Source of the DNA: an uncultured Planctomycetaceae bacterium
GTDB taxonomy: Bacteria; Planctomycetota; Planctomycetia; Gemmatales; Gemmataceae
Assembly (NCBI GenBank): GCA_903912515.1
Contig: CAIWHS010000533.1
Span: 1-47,381 of the forward strand
Reading direction: 5' to 3'
Length of the DNA: 47,381 nucleotides
Each line of letters starts with the position of its first letter. Position 1 is the first letter of the stretch. The position numbers were made by a program, and so were the translations under genes. Positions 9,393 to 19,021 of the stretch are shown here, one piece after another. The notes beneath the pieces are model-generated. The model was not told where the DNA came from. It ran no database searches and saw nothing but the letters and a program-made list of their open reading frames with translations.

Positions 9393-10094
9393 CTAGTCCT
9401 CCCAAATATTCCGTGTTTTGCCGAACATTTGGCCGGTGATGGTTGCTTGGCGGAGGCCCGGATAGTTTTGGTCGGGGTTCGGGGCCCAAAGGTGCTTGCC
9501 CTCCGCGATGTCCAGACCGATGTTGATGCATAGATCAAGGCAGGTTTCGCGCTCCTTCCCTGGCCACTTGCTGGCGGCCGTGACGAGGGCGTTGGCGACT
9601 GTCTTGGCCTGAAAGGATGGGGAAGGCTTGATGTTTTTCCGGGGAAAAGGGCAGATGTTATCGCCTGTGAGTATGGCGGCCTGAAGGAGCAAGCCCAAAG
9701 GGGAGGAATCCTTGCTGGCGGCGGCGAAGGAACCGAATTCGGCCCATGCTTGAGTACTGGGACAGGTAATATAGGCGACAACCTTGTCGATCTGTTCGCG
9801 GACGGCCGTCTGCGGTTGCAGGCGGGCGATTTGCCACACCCCAAGGCAGCCGTACCAGAGACTGTCGCGCGGTGGTAGCCAGGCGGCGATAAACTTGATG
9901 GCATCGGTGCGCAGCTTGAGGGAAATGAGACTGTAAAGGAATTCATGGCAGGGCAAGGTGCCTTGGAGCCCGAGCGCCTTTTCCCCCAACTTGGCCTTAT
10001 CGATTGTGGATATCGCCGGTTGCTTGGCGCTGACCTTCCGGGGTCCCATGGATGGGGGGGTGATTTCGGGCTGGGGCGGGACAACCTTGCTCAT
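9393..10094 (-). CDS. Uncharacterised T6SS-accessory protein ending in RNIWED (paralogue of 1649..2299)
   Basis: Alignable with 1649..2299. Start MSKVV at 10094 overlaps the upstream stop as TAATG. Confidence 0.8.
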   Translation of the reverse strand: MSKVVPPQPEITPPSMGPRKVSAKQPAISTIDKAKLGEKALGLQGTLPCHEFLYSLISLKLRTDAIKFIAAWLPPRDSLWYGCLGVWQIARLQPQTAVREQIDKVVAYITCPSTQAWAEFGSFAAASKDSSPLGLLLQAAILTGDNICPFPRKNIKPSPSFQAKTVANALVTAASKWPGKERETCLDLCINIGLDIAEGKHLWAPNPDQNYPGLRQATITGQMFGKTRNIWED

Positions 10095-10756
10095 TATACG
10101 GGCACCTTGGCTTGGGAGGGGATGGGGCAATCGCCCTTGGCCACGAGGATGCCTGTTGCGATGAAATGGCCAAGATAACTCCTCCAGCGGCCCGGATCAA
10201 AGTAGACCGAGGAGAGGTACACGGTTGCACTGCAAAGCCTCCCGCAAGCATGCGGATTTGGCTCGATATGCCGCTTGGCATAGGGAGAAATGGATCCTCC
10301 GGAAAGCCAAACAGCAAAGCATAGAATCCCAGCCATGCTGGTTGAACCGCAGGACCGAATGGCGTTTTTACACCCCTTCCGTTTGGCGTCAGTTGGGGCC
10401 ATGATCCATGCCAAGACCAAATCAAATCCAATTTGCTGCTCAGCAGTGATATCCTTGTGGCGAATCGCCTCCATCGCGCAGAGGTAGGCCCACCAAATCG
10501 AATCGCGTCGCTCCATGCCATGGCTGAGCAGTCGCCTGGCTTCCCCTAGGTGGCCCCCGTCAACCATTCGTTCCACAGCGGTACCCAACTGGGGATCATC
10601 GTCCAGCAATTTCAGGGCAATGGACGAAGCATTGAACAAAGACGCCACTTCGATGGCCCGCTGCTCAAGGGCTTTGAACGGTGCTGGAGGCGATAGGGTC
10701 CCTGAGGATTCAATCGTGGCAACCGGGCGGGCCAAAACAGCATCAAGAAGTTTCAT
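10094..10756 (-). CDS. Uncharacterised T6SS-accessory protein (paralogue of 909..1652)
   Basis: Shared blocks ARRLLSHG, WLSGGSISP, CGRLCSATVYLSSVYFDPGRW. Confidence 0.8.
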   Translation of the reverse strand: MKLLDAVLARPVATIESSGTLSPPAPFKALEQRAIEVASLFNASSIALKLLDDDPQLGTAVERMVDGGHLGEARRLLSHGMERRDSIWWAYLCAMEAIRHKDITAEQQIGFDLVLAWIMAPTDAKRKGCKNAIRSCGSTSMAGILCFAVWLSGGSISPYAKRHIEPNPHACGRLCSATVYLSSVYFDPGRWRSYLGHFIATGILVAKGDCPIPSQAKVPV

Positions 10757-10770
10757 CGTTGGCTATCCTT

Positions 10771-11352
10771 TTACAAATCCATCTCATCCAATTCATCGTC
10801 CGAGTTGTTGTGGGGTATCTGCCAGCCTTCCCAAATGTTGCCGGAAGTTCGCGGTGGGGGGGGGGGAGTCTCAGCCTTTTTGATGATTTGTTGGCGAAGT
10901 TCTTCGGCGGAAAGAAGTTTAATTGGATCTCCGGTGGACCATTTCAATTTCCTTGGTTTCTTGATTTCGGGTTTGGGCAACTTGGAAGCGGCTTCGGTAT
11001 CCCTCTTGGCTTTTTCCAATTGCTCCGTGAGCTCCAGCCTTTTATTTTCCAGGAAATCCTTTTTGGCTGTCAGGCGCTGCTGGATTTCTTCAAATCGTTT
11101 TGCGTTGGATTCTTTCTGGGCTTTCAGCCGGGCGACGGCCTTAGGAGCAAGGATTGCAATTTTATCCCTCGTTTTCACCAATTCATCAAGCAACTCATCG
11201 ACAAACCCCCTTTTATCGGTCGGCAGGGCTGCGACCTCGCCTCGAAGAGTGGAAATCAGTTTGCCCAATTGGCTGATTTCCTCGCTTCCATCCAGGGAAA
11301 AGGTACTGCTTTGCTGTGACATGCGGACTCCTCGCGCCCGAAGGGCACGCAA
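10771..11352 (-). CDS. Coiled-coil protein with GNIWEGW motif and acidic tail (paralogue of 30..380)
   Basis: Long charged helix, PKPEIKKPRK linker, PPPPPRTSGNIWEGWQ, then NNSDDELDEMDL. A start at the internal MSQQSS (11322) is plausible. Confidence 0.75.
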   Translation of the reverse strand: MRALRARGVRMSQQSSTFSLDGSEEISQLGKLISTLRGEVAALPTDKRGFVDELLDELVKTRDKIAILAPKAVARLKAQKESNAKRFEEIQQRLTAKKDFLENKRLELTEQLEKAKRDTEAASKLPKPEIKKPRKLKWSTGDPIKLLSAEELRQQIIKKAETPPPPPRTSGNIWEGWQIPHNNSDDELDEMDL

Positions 11353-11368
11353 AAAACTCGTGATCGGC

Positions 11369-12100
11369 TTACTGGATGGTGGTCATGGATGCTTCCGACT
11401 CAACGGTTTGGTAGGTACTGTTGTTGACCGAGGCATTCACCTCCTGGGAGCTCTCGATTTCACCGTTGAAAGTGACTGCCTCAAAATCAAGCCCGCCGGT
11501 TCCGACGCTAAACACGGTCTCGGCGGCGGTGAATGTGTGCCCTTCAACATTCATTTCACGGGTGATGTCGCCAACCTCCTCGTTGATGCCTTCGGCGCTC
11601 ACCTCGATCAGGGTGCCACCGCATTCGGTGACAATGCCTTCCGCGGTCATGACCATGGCCGTTTCCCCAACTTTGAATGTGATGGATTCGGGGGTCATGA
11701 CGATGGAGGCTCCCACCCCCTCAGCGCCAATGGACATGAGAATGGCTTCTTGGTTAATCTGAATAGCGCCCAAAAAACCAGGCAGGCCGTTGAAGATCTG
11801 GATGAACTCCGGCGAAACCAAAATGGCGGACAGCACATCCGCCGATGAGGTATTGATCTTGATGAGACCGGCATCCTGCGTCTGGATGTTGATGGATCCC
11901 CCCGCCGTGTTGTTGGCCAGCTCAATGAAGGCCTTGCAACAGTTGATGCCGACGAAATTAGTGCTGTTGATGTCCACCAACCCCTCATATTGGTCAGGCC
12001 CGCAAACGGTAGTGAGGATGACATTCCCACCGACGCTGTTCACCGTCACCGTTTCGCCAACGAAGCTCATGGAGCCGTTGTGAATGTTCGCCTGAACCAT
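11369..12100 (-). CDS. Stand-alone beta-prism/spike-like protein
   Basis: 243 aa of short repeating beta strands (SIVMTPESITFKVGETAMVMTAEGIVTECGGTLIEVSAEGINEEV) resembling a VgrG C-terminal shaft. Confidence 0.65.
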   Translation of the reverse strand: MVQANIHNGSMSFVGETVTVNSVGGNVILTTVCGPDQYEGLVDINSTNFVGINCCKAFIELANNTAGGSINIQTQDAGLIKINTSSADVLSAILVSPEFIQIFNGLPGFLGAIQINQEAILMSIGAEGVGASIVMTPESITFKVGETAMVMTAEGIVTECGGTLIEVSAEGINEEVGDITREMNVEGHTFTAAETVFSVGTGGLDFEAVTFNGEIESSQEVNASVNNSTYQTVESEASMTTIQ

Positions 12101-12179
12101 TTTTTTCCCCTTGCAATCAATTTAATCTAAAACTACTGAGCCTCTCCATAACTGTGGGCAATATTGCTATGGATATGGT

Positions 12180-13004
12180 TTATAATAAACCATATCTCAT
12201 TATAGTCGCCAAGTCATCTACGTTTATATTAATAGTTTCCACTATTTCACTTAATGCCTTCTCAAGACTATGAGAAATTTCATTAAGCTGGGCCCTCAAA
12301 CCAATTTCAAGCTCGCTCATTTTAGTATCAATTGCCAAGAATCTCTTATCCAGATCTTCTTTGGCCTTCAAATTTTGGCCTTCTAATTTTACTTTTGCTT
12401 CTAAAGCATCTGCAATTCCAAGTGCTTGCAAGAAATAAATAATCCATTTATACAAAAAATCTATTACTATAAAACTTCCGGTTACAACAATAAGCTTGCA
12501 GGTATCGATAGATTTTTCCCAATTCTCAATTTTTTCTGGATTCGTTGTGAAGTCCTCCCATCTAAGCAGGCAAACTACAAAGACCGTGATAGATATAAGG
12601 CCGATCGCATAGGCGATCCGGTGCGGCAAAAGATATTTCGCTTCATATTCCAATAACTTTTCAGGATTTGTTATGTCTGGCTTTCCATCATCGATCGTCA
12701 CCTTCGCGCCAATAAAGCCTACCTTGGCGGTGAGCAGGTGTACTCCTCCAAAGTTTATTGAGTGGTTTGCACCTAGGTTGATTGAGCTGGTGCCGCCGTT
12801 AAAGATAATTGCCTTCATTATTTTGTTGTCCATCGGCAAGGAACCAAAAAGGTAGTTCCAGTCGAAGACGAATTTCTGGTCCCTACCAAAAATGTTGGTG
12901 ACCCTGCCGGTACCGACGTACTGGGAAATCGACTCCCCCGCCACACCCTTATAGGCGGAATTCAGGAACATGCCGGCTTTTTTTCCAAACTCATCCCAAT
13001 TCAT
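12180..13004 (-). CDS. Hypothetical protein with two TM segments and C-terminal coiled coil; candidate T6SS cargo
   Basis: Start MNWDEFGKKAG at 13004, immediately downstream of vgrG. TMs around RIAYAIGLISITVFVVCLL and LIVVTGSFIVIDFLYKWIIYFL; AT-richer than its surroundings by eye. Confidence 0.65.
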   Translation of the reverse strand: MNWDEFGKKAGMFLNSAYKGVAGESISQYVGTGRVTNIFGRDQKFVFDWNYLFGSLPMDNKIMKAIIFNGGTSSINLGANHSINFGGVHLLTAKVGFIGAKVTIDDGKPDITNPEKLLEYEAKYLLPHRIAYAIGLISITVFVVCLLRWEDFTTNPEKIENWEKSIDTCKLIVVTGSFIVIDFLYKWIIYFLQALGIADALEAKVKLEGQNLKAKEDLDKRFLAIDTKMSELEIGLRAQLNEISHSLEKALSEIVETININVDDLATIMRYGLL

Positions 13005-13035
13005 ATAACACCCGTCTCGCCCTTCTGTACTTGCC

Positions 13036-14688
13036 TCAGCCTTCCAGTGTGATTGAACGGGATTGGCTTTGCGCAACCTGGTTTTTTTCTTGGTTAGTGA
13101 TCATGTGGGTTTCTGCATGCACATAGATCACGGCTGAATCCATCATGTCCGAGAGAATGGCGGTGTGGAAATTTTTGGCGACATCCCCATTCTCGGTTTT
13201 GGTCTTGATGCCCGACAAGAAACTGTTTTTCGGCATGGGCATGGGGACGACATTCACCGAGTTGTACAGGCTGCCCACGATGATCGGCCGGTCGGGGTCG
13301 CCGTGCTCGAAGGCCACCACCACCTCGTGGCCGCAGCGCGGCCAAAAGAATGCGCCGTAACCCTGTCCGGCCCAACACTGGGCCACTCGGATCCAGCAGG
13401 AGGTAGCCGACTGGTTTTCCGATGCGTCCCACCAGAAACGGACCTGAACACGGCCGAACTGGTCAAGGTTGGCCTCCTGCCCTGGGGGCCCCGTGACGAT
13501 GGCCGTCTCAATGGAACCGACGCTAGGTTTGGGCACGGGCGGCCACGGCTTCTGGTTGTAGACCGCCGGCACCGCCTCGAAACTGTTGGAATAGGTGACA
13601 TTGAGTTGTTCACCGCGCCAGAAGAAACCCTCCTGCTTGCCATGGTGCTCCAGGCTGGTGACCAGCCACAAACCGTCTGCATCGGGATGGTCGTGCAATT
13701 TGAACTGATGCCCGGCGACCAGATTCATGCAGTTGCCATGCCCCTTCGCGATGACCGCCTTGCAGGCGGCCGCTGTGGAAAGGCCGTAGGCCCGGCGGGG
13801 TAGCTGGTCAAAAGCCACACTGATGGCCGAGTTCTCGGTTTCACCTGAAGGGGAAATGCTGTCGAAATAGCGGCTGTTGGTGAAGGCGTTTTCCTGCCAG
13901 GCAACCGTTGACGAGGAGATCGTGAAAGGGACCGTGCCGGCGGTCACGGAAAGTTTGGCTGTGCCCTCGCTGGTCAGGGGATAGTTGAAGAGCTGGAAAT
14001 GCGAATCGCGCATGGAGACGCGTGGATTGACCATGGTCTGTCGTGTTTCCCAGGCCTTAATGGAAGCGGTGTCCCCGGACCCGCCCCCCGAATGGTTGAA
14101 ATGGCAATCCCCGCTCGATGGGGCAATGACTGTGCTATTGGAGAGGATCAAACGGTGATCCAATCCAGTGTGGACCCAGTAATGGGCGATGCCCTGCTCG
14201 AAACAGAGGCGGTTGAAAAAGGCCAAATCGGTTTCACGGTATTGGGTGCTGTAGACCCTGGTAGGGGGCGGCAGGAAGACCGATTGGTCCCCACCAGAAA
14301 CCGGCTTGAGTACCGTATCCAGAATCTGGCAGGCGTCTTGGTTCTGGAAAATCCGGCTCTGCTTGACCAGGCTCAACTGCCAAAGCCTTGGACGCAGTAC
14401 CATTTGGTAGCGGTTGAGGTGCTCATCGGAGCCCTGGGCCGCCAACTCGCAAATTTGGCCATGGATATGGCGTTGGACCCGCCCATCCCAGAAAAGAGCC
14501 ACCGAGGCAAACTCCCCAATCAGGGAGCTGATATTTACCTTGGTTGCCTTGTCGGCACCCAGTTCCAAGATGAATTCGAACAGGCCTGATAGATTCTCCG
14601 TGCCGCGAAAAGACAAAAGCACAAAGGCATCCGGCCCAAGCGGGGTCTGGATCTGGAAGGCAGCGGTGGCTTGCGAGAAATTTACCAT
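13036..14688 (-). CDS. vgrG: VgrG spike protein (short C-terminus)
   Basis: RETDLAFFNRLCFEQGIAHYW, DQFGRVQVRFWWD...CWIRVAQCWAGQGYGAFFWPRCGHEVVVAFEHGDPDRPIIVGSLYN are VgrG hallmarks. Start MVNFSQ at 14688. Confidence 0.95.
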   Translation of the reverse strand: MVNFSQATAAFQIQTPLGPDAFVLLSFRGTENLSGLFEFILELGADKATKVNISSLIGEFASVALFWDGRVQRHIHGQICELAAQGSDEHLNRYQMVLRPRLWQLSLVKQSRIFQNQDACQILDTVLKPVSGGDQSVFLPPPTRVYSTQYRETDLAFFNRLCFEQGIAHYWVHTGLDHRLILSNSTVIAPSSGDCHFNHSGGGSGDTASIKAWETRQTMVNPRVSMRDSHFQLFNYPLTSEGTAKLSVTAGTVPFTISSSTVAWQENAFTNSRYFDSISPSGETENSAISVAFDQLPRRAYGLSTAAACKAVIAKGHGNCMNLVAGHQFKLHDHPDADGLWLVTSLEHHGKQEGFFWRGEQLNVTYSNSFEAVPAVYNQKPWPPVPKPSVGSIETAIVTGPPGQEANLDQFGRVQVRFWWDASENQSATSCWIRVAQCWAGQGYGAFFWPRCGHEVVVAFEHGDPDRPIIVGSLYNSVNVVPMPMPKNSFLSGIKTKTENGDVAKNFHTAILSDMMDSAVIYVHAETHMITNQEKNQVAQSQSRSITLEG

Positions 14689-14750
14689 GGGATCCGGGAG
14701 GTCAAGATTACCGGGGAAACAACGCAACAGGAAGAAAGACCGTCTGGCGA

Positions 14751-15047
14751 CTAGTTTCCGATCAAGACCGTGGGAGAACCCGGCCCGGTGATGGTACCGC
14801 CGTGCTCGCACATATCACCCACCCGCCCGATCGGAACGCCACCTGCGAAAACGGTCATACTGCCCAAGAGCAGGGTATCGGTCGGCCCGGAGCAAACCAT
14901 CATGTCGCCCTCGATGACCGCCGGTGTGCCTGAGATAAAGACCGTGGGACAGCCCGGCCCGGTAATGGGGCCCCCAACATGGGGAACAACCCCGGTAACC
15001 ATCGGGCAAACATGTTGGTCTCCGATCAATGCCGCCGGCATGGCCAT
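14751..15047 (-). CDS. PAAR-domain spike tip protein
   Basis: 98 aa; repeated P.I..G.PTV.I.G.PA and GD...GG.I..GSPTVLIGN pattern typical of PAAR. Confidence 0.92.
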   Translation of the reverse strand: MAMPAALIGDQHVCPMVTGVVPHVGGPITGPGCPTVFISGTPAVIEGDMMVCSGPTDTLLLGSMTVFAGGVPIGRVGDMCEHGGTITGPGSPTVLIGN

Positions 15048-15295
15048 TAGCTGGAAACCTCTACTTGAAGCCTACCGAAGAGGAATCATATTAAAAAGTG
15101 TATGCTTTATAAGTTACAATTGAAAGAGATAAAATAAAAAGGTCGCCTTGGTGGTTAATTTCTGACAGGGCAAATCGCCCTGCAAGAATGACCATGAGGT
15201 GAGGGATCGCGCAGCTATTTTCTAGCGAATTTATTCGTTAGGCGCCAATGTTTTAAGAGCCGGTGCCCAACAGAAAACCCGAACCAAATTCAAAA

Positions 15296-16894
15296 TCAAT
15301 GTTTGAAATGCCGTATGCCGGTGAAGATCATTGTTGCGTCGGCCTCGTCGCAGGCCGCCACCGAGTCTGCATCTCGCATCGACCCGCCGGGCTGAACAAA
15401 CGCCCGCACTCCCGCCCGCAAGGCCTCATCCACTCCGTCGCGAAAAGGGAAAAAAGCATCAGAACCTAGAACCGCGCCTTGTGCCAAATCCCCAGCTTTG
15501 GCGATGGCCAACTTCACTGATTCCACCCGACTGGTTTGCCCCTGCCCCACTCCCACCAGGGATCCGTCGCGCACCAGAACGATGGCATTGCTTTTAACCT
15601 GAGCCACAATTTTCCAAGCTAGGGCCAAGTCGCGCATTTCTTCATGGTTTGGCTGTTTTTTGGAGGTGGTTTTCCAACCAGCGGTTCCCTCGTTCGCAAG
15701 GTCCCTGGTTTGGGCCAATACCCCGCCATCGATTGACCTAAATTCAATGGGGTAGCCTTCGCGGGGCTGTATCGCGCCAACTGCTACTAGGCGCACATTC
15801 TTTTTCCAGGTTGGCTTGGTGGTAAGAATTTGCATGGCTTCCGCTGAAAAACTAGGTGCCACAATGCACTCTAGAAACCGGCCCGGCAATGCCATCGCTT
15901 CGGCAGTTTCCGCGTCCACCTCACGATTCAAACCGACAATGCCACCATAAGCGCTTATTGGGTCGGCGTCGTAAGCAGCCAAAAATGCTTTTTCCAGATT
16001 GTCCGCCACTGCGGCCCCGCAAGGATTGGTGTGTTTGATCACGGTTGCAGACGGAGCTTCCATGCCACAAACAATCGACCAAGCTGCATCCAAATCTAGC
16101 CAGTTATTATAGCTGATTTCCTTGCCATGAAGCACCGTAGATGCCGCCAGCGTTCCAGGTTGGCGGGTTCCGTAAAGTGACGCAGCCTGGTGCGGGTTTT
16201 CACCGTATCGCAGTTTGGAAATCTCGGGCAAATCCAGAAAAAGCCGCCCCGTTTCCACATTTTGCACGCAAGCAACATAGCGGGCAATCGCCACATCGTA
16301 ACTGGCGATCCTTATGAACGCCTCAATGGCCAATCGACGGCAGGTAGATCGGCTGACTGTGCCCTTCCCTTGTGTTATTTCCGCAGCAAACGCACTGTAT
16401 TGCCCAGAATCTGTCAGCACTGCAACATGAGCGTGGTTTTTAGAGGCCGACCGCACCATGGCGGGGCCGCCAATATCGATGTTCTCAATGGCTGTATCCC
16501 AAGGGCAGTTCGGGTCGCTGGTAACTTTTTCAAAGGGGTAAAGGTTACAAATCAACAAGTCGATCCAAGGGATTAAGTTTTCAGCAACAAATTTCTCATC
16601 GTCAGGCAATCCGCGACGGGCCAACAGGCCACCATGAACAAACGGATGCAGCGTCTTCACCCGGCCGCCCAAACCCTCTGGAAACCCTGTCAGCTCAGAG
16701 ATTTCCAGCGGTTTTAACCCTGCTTCTGCCAATGCCTTGTGCGTGCCGCCGGTTGAAACCAGTTCAACCCCCTGAGCCACCAGCGCTTGGGCTAAATCGA
16801 TAAGGCCAGTTTTGTCACTCACCGAAATGAGCGCCCGCCTGATATGGATGGGGGCGTTTGGATCAATGTTCTGGCTGACAGGCGTAACGGACAT
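15296..16894 (-). CDS. purH: Bifunctional AICAR transformylase/IMP cyclohydrolase PurH
   Basis: RRALISVSDKTGLIDLAQAL...GVELVSTGGTHKAL; KLRYGENPHQAASLY; KHTNPCGAAV; SDAFFPFRDGVDEA. Confidence 0.97.
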   Translation of the reverse strand: MSVTPVSQNIDPNAPIHIRRALISVSDKTGLIDLAQALVAQGVELVSTGGTHKALAEAGLKPLEISELTGFPEGLGGRVKTLHPFVHGGLLARRGLPDDEKFVAENLIPWIDLLICNLYPFEKVTSDPNCPWDTAIENIDIGGPAMVRSASKNHAHVAVLTDSGQYSAFAAEITQGKGTVSRSTCRRLAIEAFIRIASYDVAIARYVACVQNVETGRLFLDLPEISKLRYGENPHQAASLYGTRQPGTLAASTVLHGKEISYNNWLDLDAAWSIVCGMEAPSATVIKHTNPCGAAVADNLEKAFLAAYDADPISAYGGIVGLNREVDAETAEAMALPGRFLECIVAPSFSAEAMQILTTKPTWKKNVRLVAVGAIQPREGYPIEFRSIDGGVLAQTRDLANEGTAGWKTTSKKQPNHEEMRDLALAWKIVAQVKSNAIVLVRDGSLVGVGQGQTSRVESVKLAIAKAGDLAQGAVLGSDAFFPFRDGVDEALRAGVRAFVQPGGSMRDADSVAACDEADATMIFTGIRHFKH

Positions 16895-16925
16895 CAGTTA
16901 GCTTACCTTTCCAATAAATCAACAA

Positions 16926-18035
16926 TCAGGCTTGCTCCAAAAATCCCACTTTGCAATTCCATTCAGCAGGTGGATCAAACCGAACCACATAACCATCTAG
17001 ATGCACCCGCCAACCAGCGGGCAAATCTTCCAAAGGCCCCCTGCCGCGGATAAATCGGGCTAGCCGGCGAAAACGAACCGCCGACCATTCCCGGGCAGGC
17101 CAACCTTCCCGCTGCCAAAGCCGGTACAGGCAATTGGCAAGTTCATCATTTCTTTTTATTTTTGCTTTGGCTAATTGCCAGACCACTCTTTTTCCAGCCC
17201 TTGGCAATTCCATTTCCCCGATCAATTGATCAGTCTTCCTAGCCATTTCATGCTGCAAAACCCGGCTTTGGTTAGCCAGTCGGGCAAGAAATCTTCCAGC
17301 CCGGGCCCCCCAGCGCCGAACCAGCGGATCTAAAACCAAATGGCGCAGATAGTTGCGGTCCGGATCCAGCAATTGGTTGGAAGTGTCTTCCATCCACGGT
17401 ACCTTCTGCTCGGTAAGCCATTGCCGCAAGTCATCGCGCCGGTGATTTAAAAGTGGCCTGACAATTGGCAGGTTCTCAGAACCAAGTTTTGGATTTACCA
17501 GAGGGTGTATAGATCCAATTCCTGATATCCCCGCGCCACGCATTAGCCTCAGAAGGACTGTCTCGGCCTGGTCATCCAGCGTGTGCGCGGTCACGATGGC
17601 CCCCGCACTTAGGTCTCGGCCAAATTCCTGCAATGCTTGGTAACGAATGGTCCGCGCAGGCCCTTCAAAGGCGCCAACCCTCCACCCACCCGGTGGAACC
17701 CCCTGCAACACCACGATGCTCTGGGGCGGGTTGGGGAATGTTTGCCAGAGGCGATGCGAATCACAAACGAATGCCTCGTCCCTCAAACTTTCGCTTCCGC
17801 GCAAATGGTGCTGCACAAAAGCCAGATGCCAACCCCAAGGCTGGCCCCATGCCTGGGGCCATTGTGCAAAAAGTAGCGCCAAGGCCATACTGTCTGCACC
17901 ACCACTGACTGCGATTACTGTAGAAGAGGTACCTGCCTTTTTTGCTTGTTTTCGCTTGAGCCGAGCAGACAGGCGTTTCCATACGCGGTGGAAACAGTCT
18001 TTTAGGTCGGGCGCCTTTGGGGCAGGTGAATTCAT
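16926..18035 (-). CDS. tilS: tRNA(Ile)-lysidine synthase TilS
   Basis: PP-loop VIAVSGGADSMALALL; AFVQHHLRG; AHTLDDQAETVLLRLMRGAGISGI. Confidence 0.93.
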   Translation of the reverse strand: MNSPAPKAPDLKDCFHRVWKRLSARLKRKQAKKAGTSSTVIAVSGGADSMALALLFAQWPQAWGQPWGWHLAFVQHHLRGSESLRDEAFVCDSHRLWQTFPNPPQSIVVLQGVPPGGWRVGAFEGPARTIRYQALQEFGRDLSAGAIVTAHTLDDQAETVLLRLMRGAGISGIGSIHPLVNPKLGSENLPIVRPLLNHRRDDLRQWLTEQKVPWMEDTSNQLLDPDRNYLRHLVLDPLVRRWGARAGRFLARLANQSRVLQHEMARKTDQLIGEMELPRAGKRVVWQLAKAKIKRNDELANCLYRLWQREGWPAREWSAVRFRRLARFIRGRGPLEDLPAGWRVHLDGYVVRFDPPAEWNCKVGFLEQA

Positions 18036-18086
18036 TTCACGAAGGGCCTCGCCTGTTGTTCCGAAAAATTAAGGGTGAATGACCAA

Positions 18087-18866
18087 TCAAACTGCAATCA
18101 ATTCTGCAAGCTTTTCACCCGGGCTGGATGACCGCATAAAGGCTTCTCCTACCAAAAACCGCCTCACACCACCTGCCATCAACTTGCGGATGTCTGCTGC
18201 TGTTTTAATCCCACTTTCGCTGACCAACATGGTTTCAGGCGGGAACCGCTCCGCTAGTTCCAGGGTGTGATCCAACCTCACCTCAAAGGTCCGCAAATCA
18301 CGATTGTTCACGCCAACCAGATGCGGCTTGACTGCCAGCACCTTTTCCACGCTAGCAGTTTCATGCAATTCGACCAGAACGGCCATTCCCAATCCTACGG
18401 CCAAGCCATGCAAGTGAACCAGTTGAGCATCGGTAAGAATTTCGGCAATCAATAAAATTGCATCTGCACCATGAATGCGTGCTTCAAACACCTGGGCAGG
18501 GTCGATCAGGAAATCTTTGCGTAATGCTGGCAAAGTTACGGTTGACCTTACCCCCTCCAAATCTTGCAGGCATCCCTGAAAATAATCTTTATCGGTCAAA
18601 ACGCTGATACAGGCGGCCCCATGATCTGCGTAGGATTTTGCCACTTCACCCGGAATAAAAGGATTTCTCAGCACCCCAGCCGAGGGCGATGCTTTCTTCA
18701 CTTCCGCGATGACCCGAATTCCAGGCTTGGCCATTTGGCCAAGAAAATCCCGTGGTGCTGGAGCTAAACGGGCGGCCTTTTCCAATTCCGCCAAGGGATG
18801 ATGGGTCAAAAGCTCAGCAACTTCTTGCTGCTTGGTCTTGAAGATTCGATCCAAAATGGTCGCCAT
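18087..18866 (-). CDS. trpC: Indole-3-glycerol phosphate synthase TrpC
   Basis: VIAEVKKASPSAGVL; AISVLTDKDYFQG-like block; LPALRKDFLIDPAQVFEAR; VGVNNRDLRTFEV; LVSESGIKTAADI. Confidence 0.96.
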   Translation of the reverse strand: MATILDRIFKTKQQEVAELLTHHPLAELEKAARLAPAPRDFLGQMAKPGIRVIAEVKKASPSAGVLRNPFIPGEVAKSYADHGAACISVLTDKDYFQGCLQDLEGVRSTVTLPALRKDFLIDPAQVFEARIHGADAILLIAEILTDAQLVHLHGLAVGLGMAVLVELHETASVEKVLAVKPHLVGVNNRDLRTFEVRLDHTLELAERFPPETMLVSESGIKTAADIRKLMAGGVRRFLVGEAFMRSSSPGEKLAELIAV

Positions 18867-19021
18867 GAATAAAAGCCGGGGTGCTCAGGTTTCGAGATTC
18901 ATTGGGGTAATCATACCGATTTCCACCTACTGCCAAATTAAACCATGAAGGATAGATCGCCAACCGGGCAAACCTATGGCAAGTTTGGTTCAATGAAGGT
19001 GAATCAATTGAGGAGCGGTTT

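Noticed and set aside
10805-11848. 347-aa plus-strand ORF across 10.8-11.8 kb
   Set aside because: Shadow ORF antisense to two supported minus-strand genes; low-complexity composition.
15166-15182. Hairpin CAGGGC-AAATC-GCCCTG between PAAR and purH
   Set aside because: Short stem with no T-run. Position is compatible with a terminator but evidence is too weak to call.
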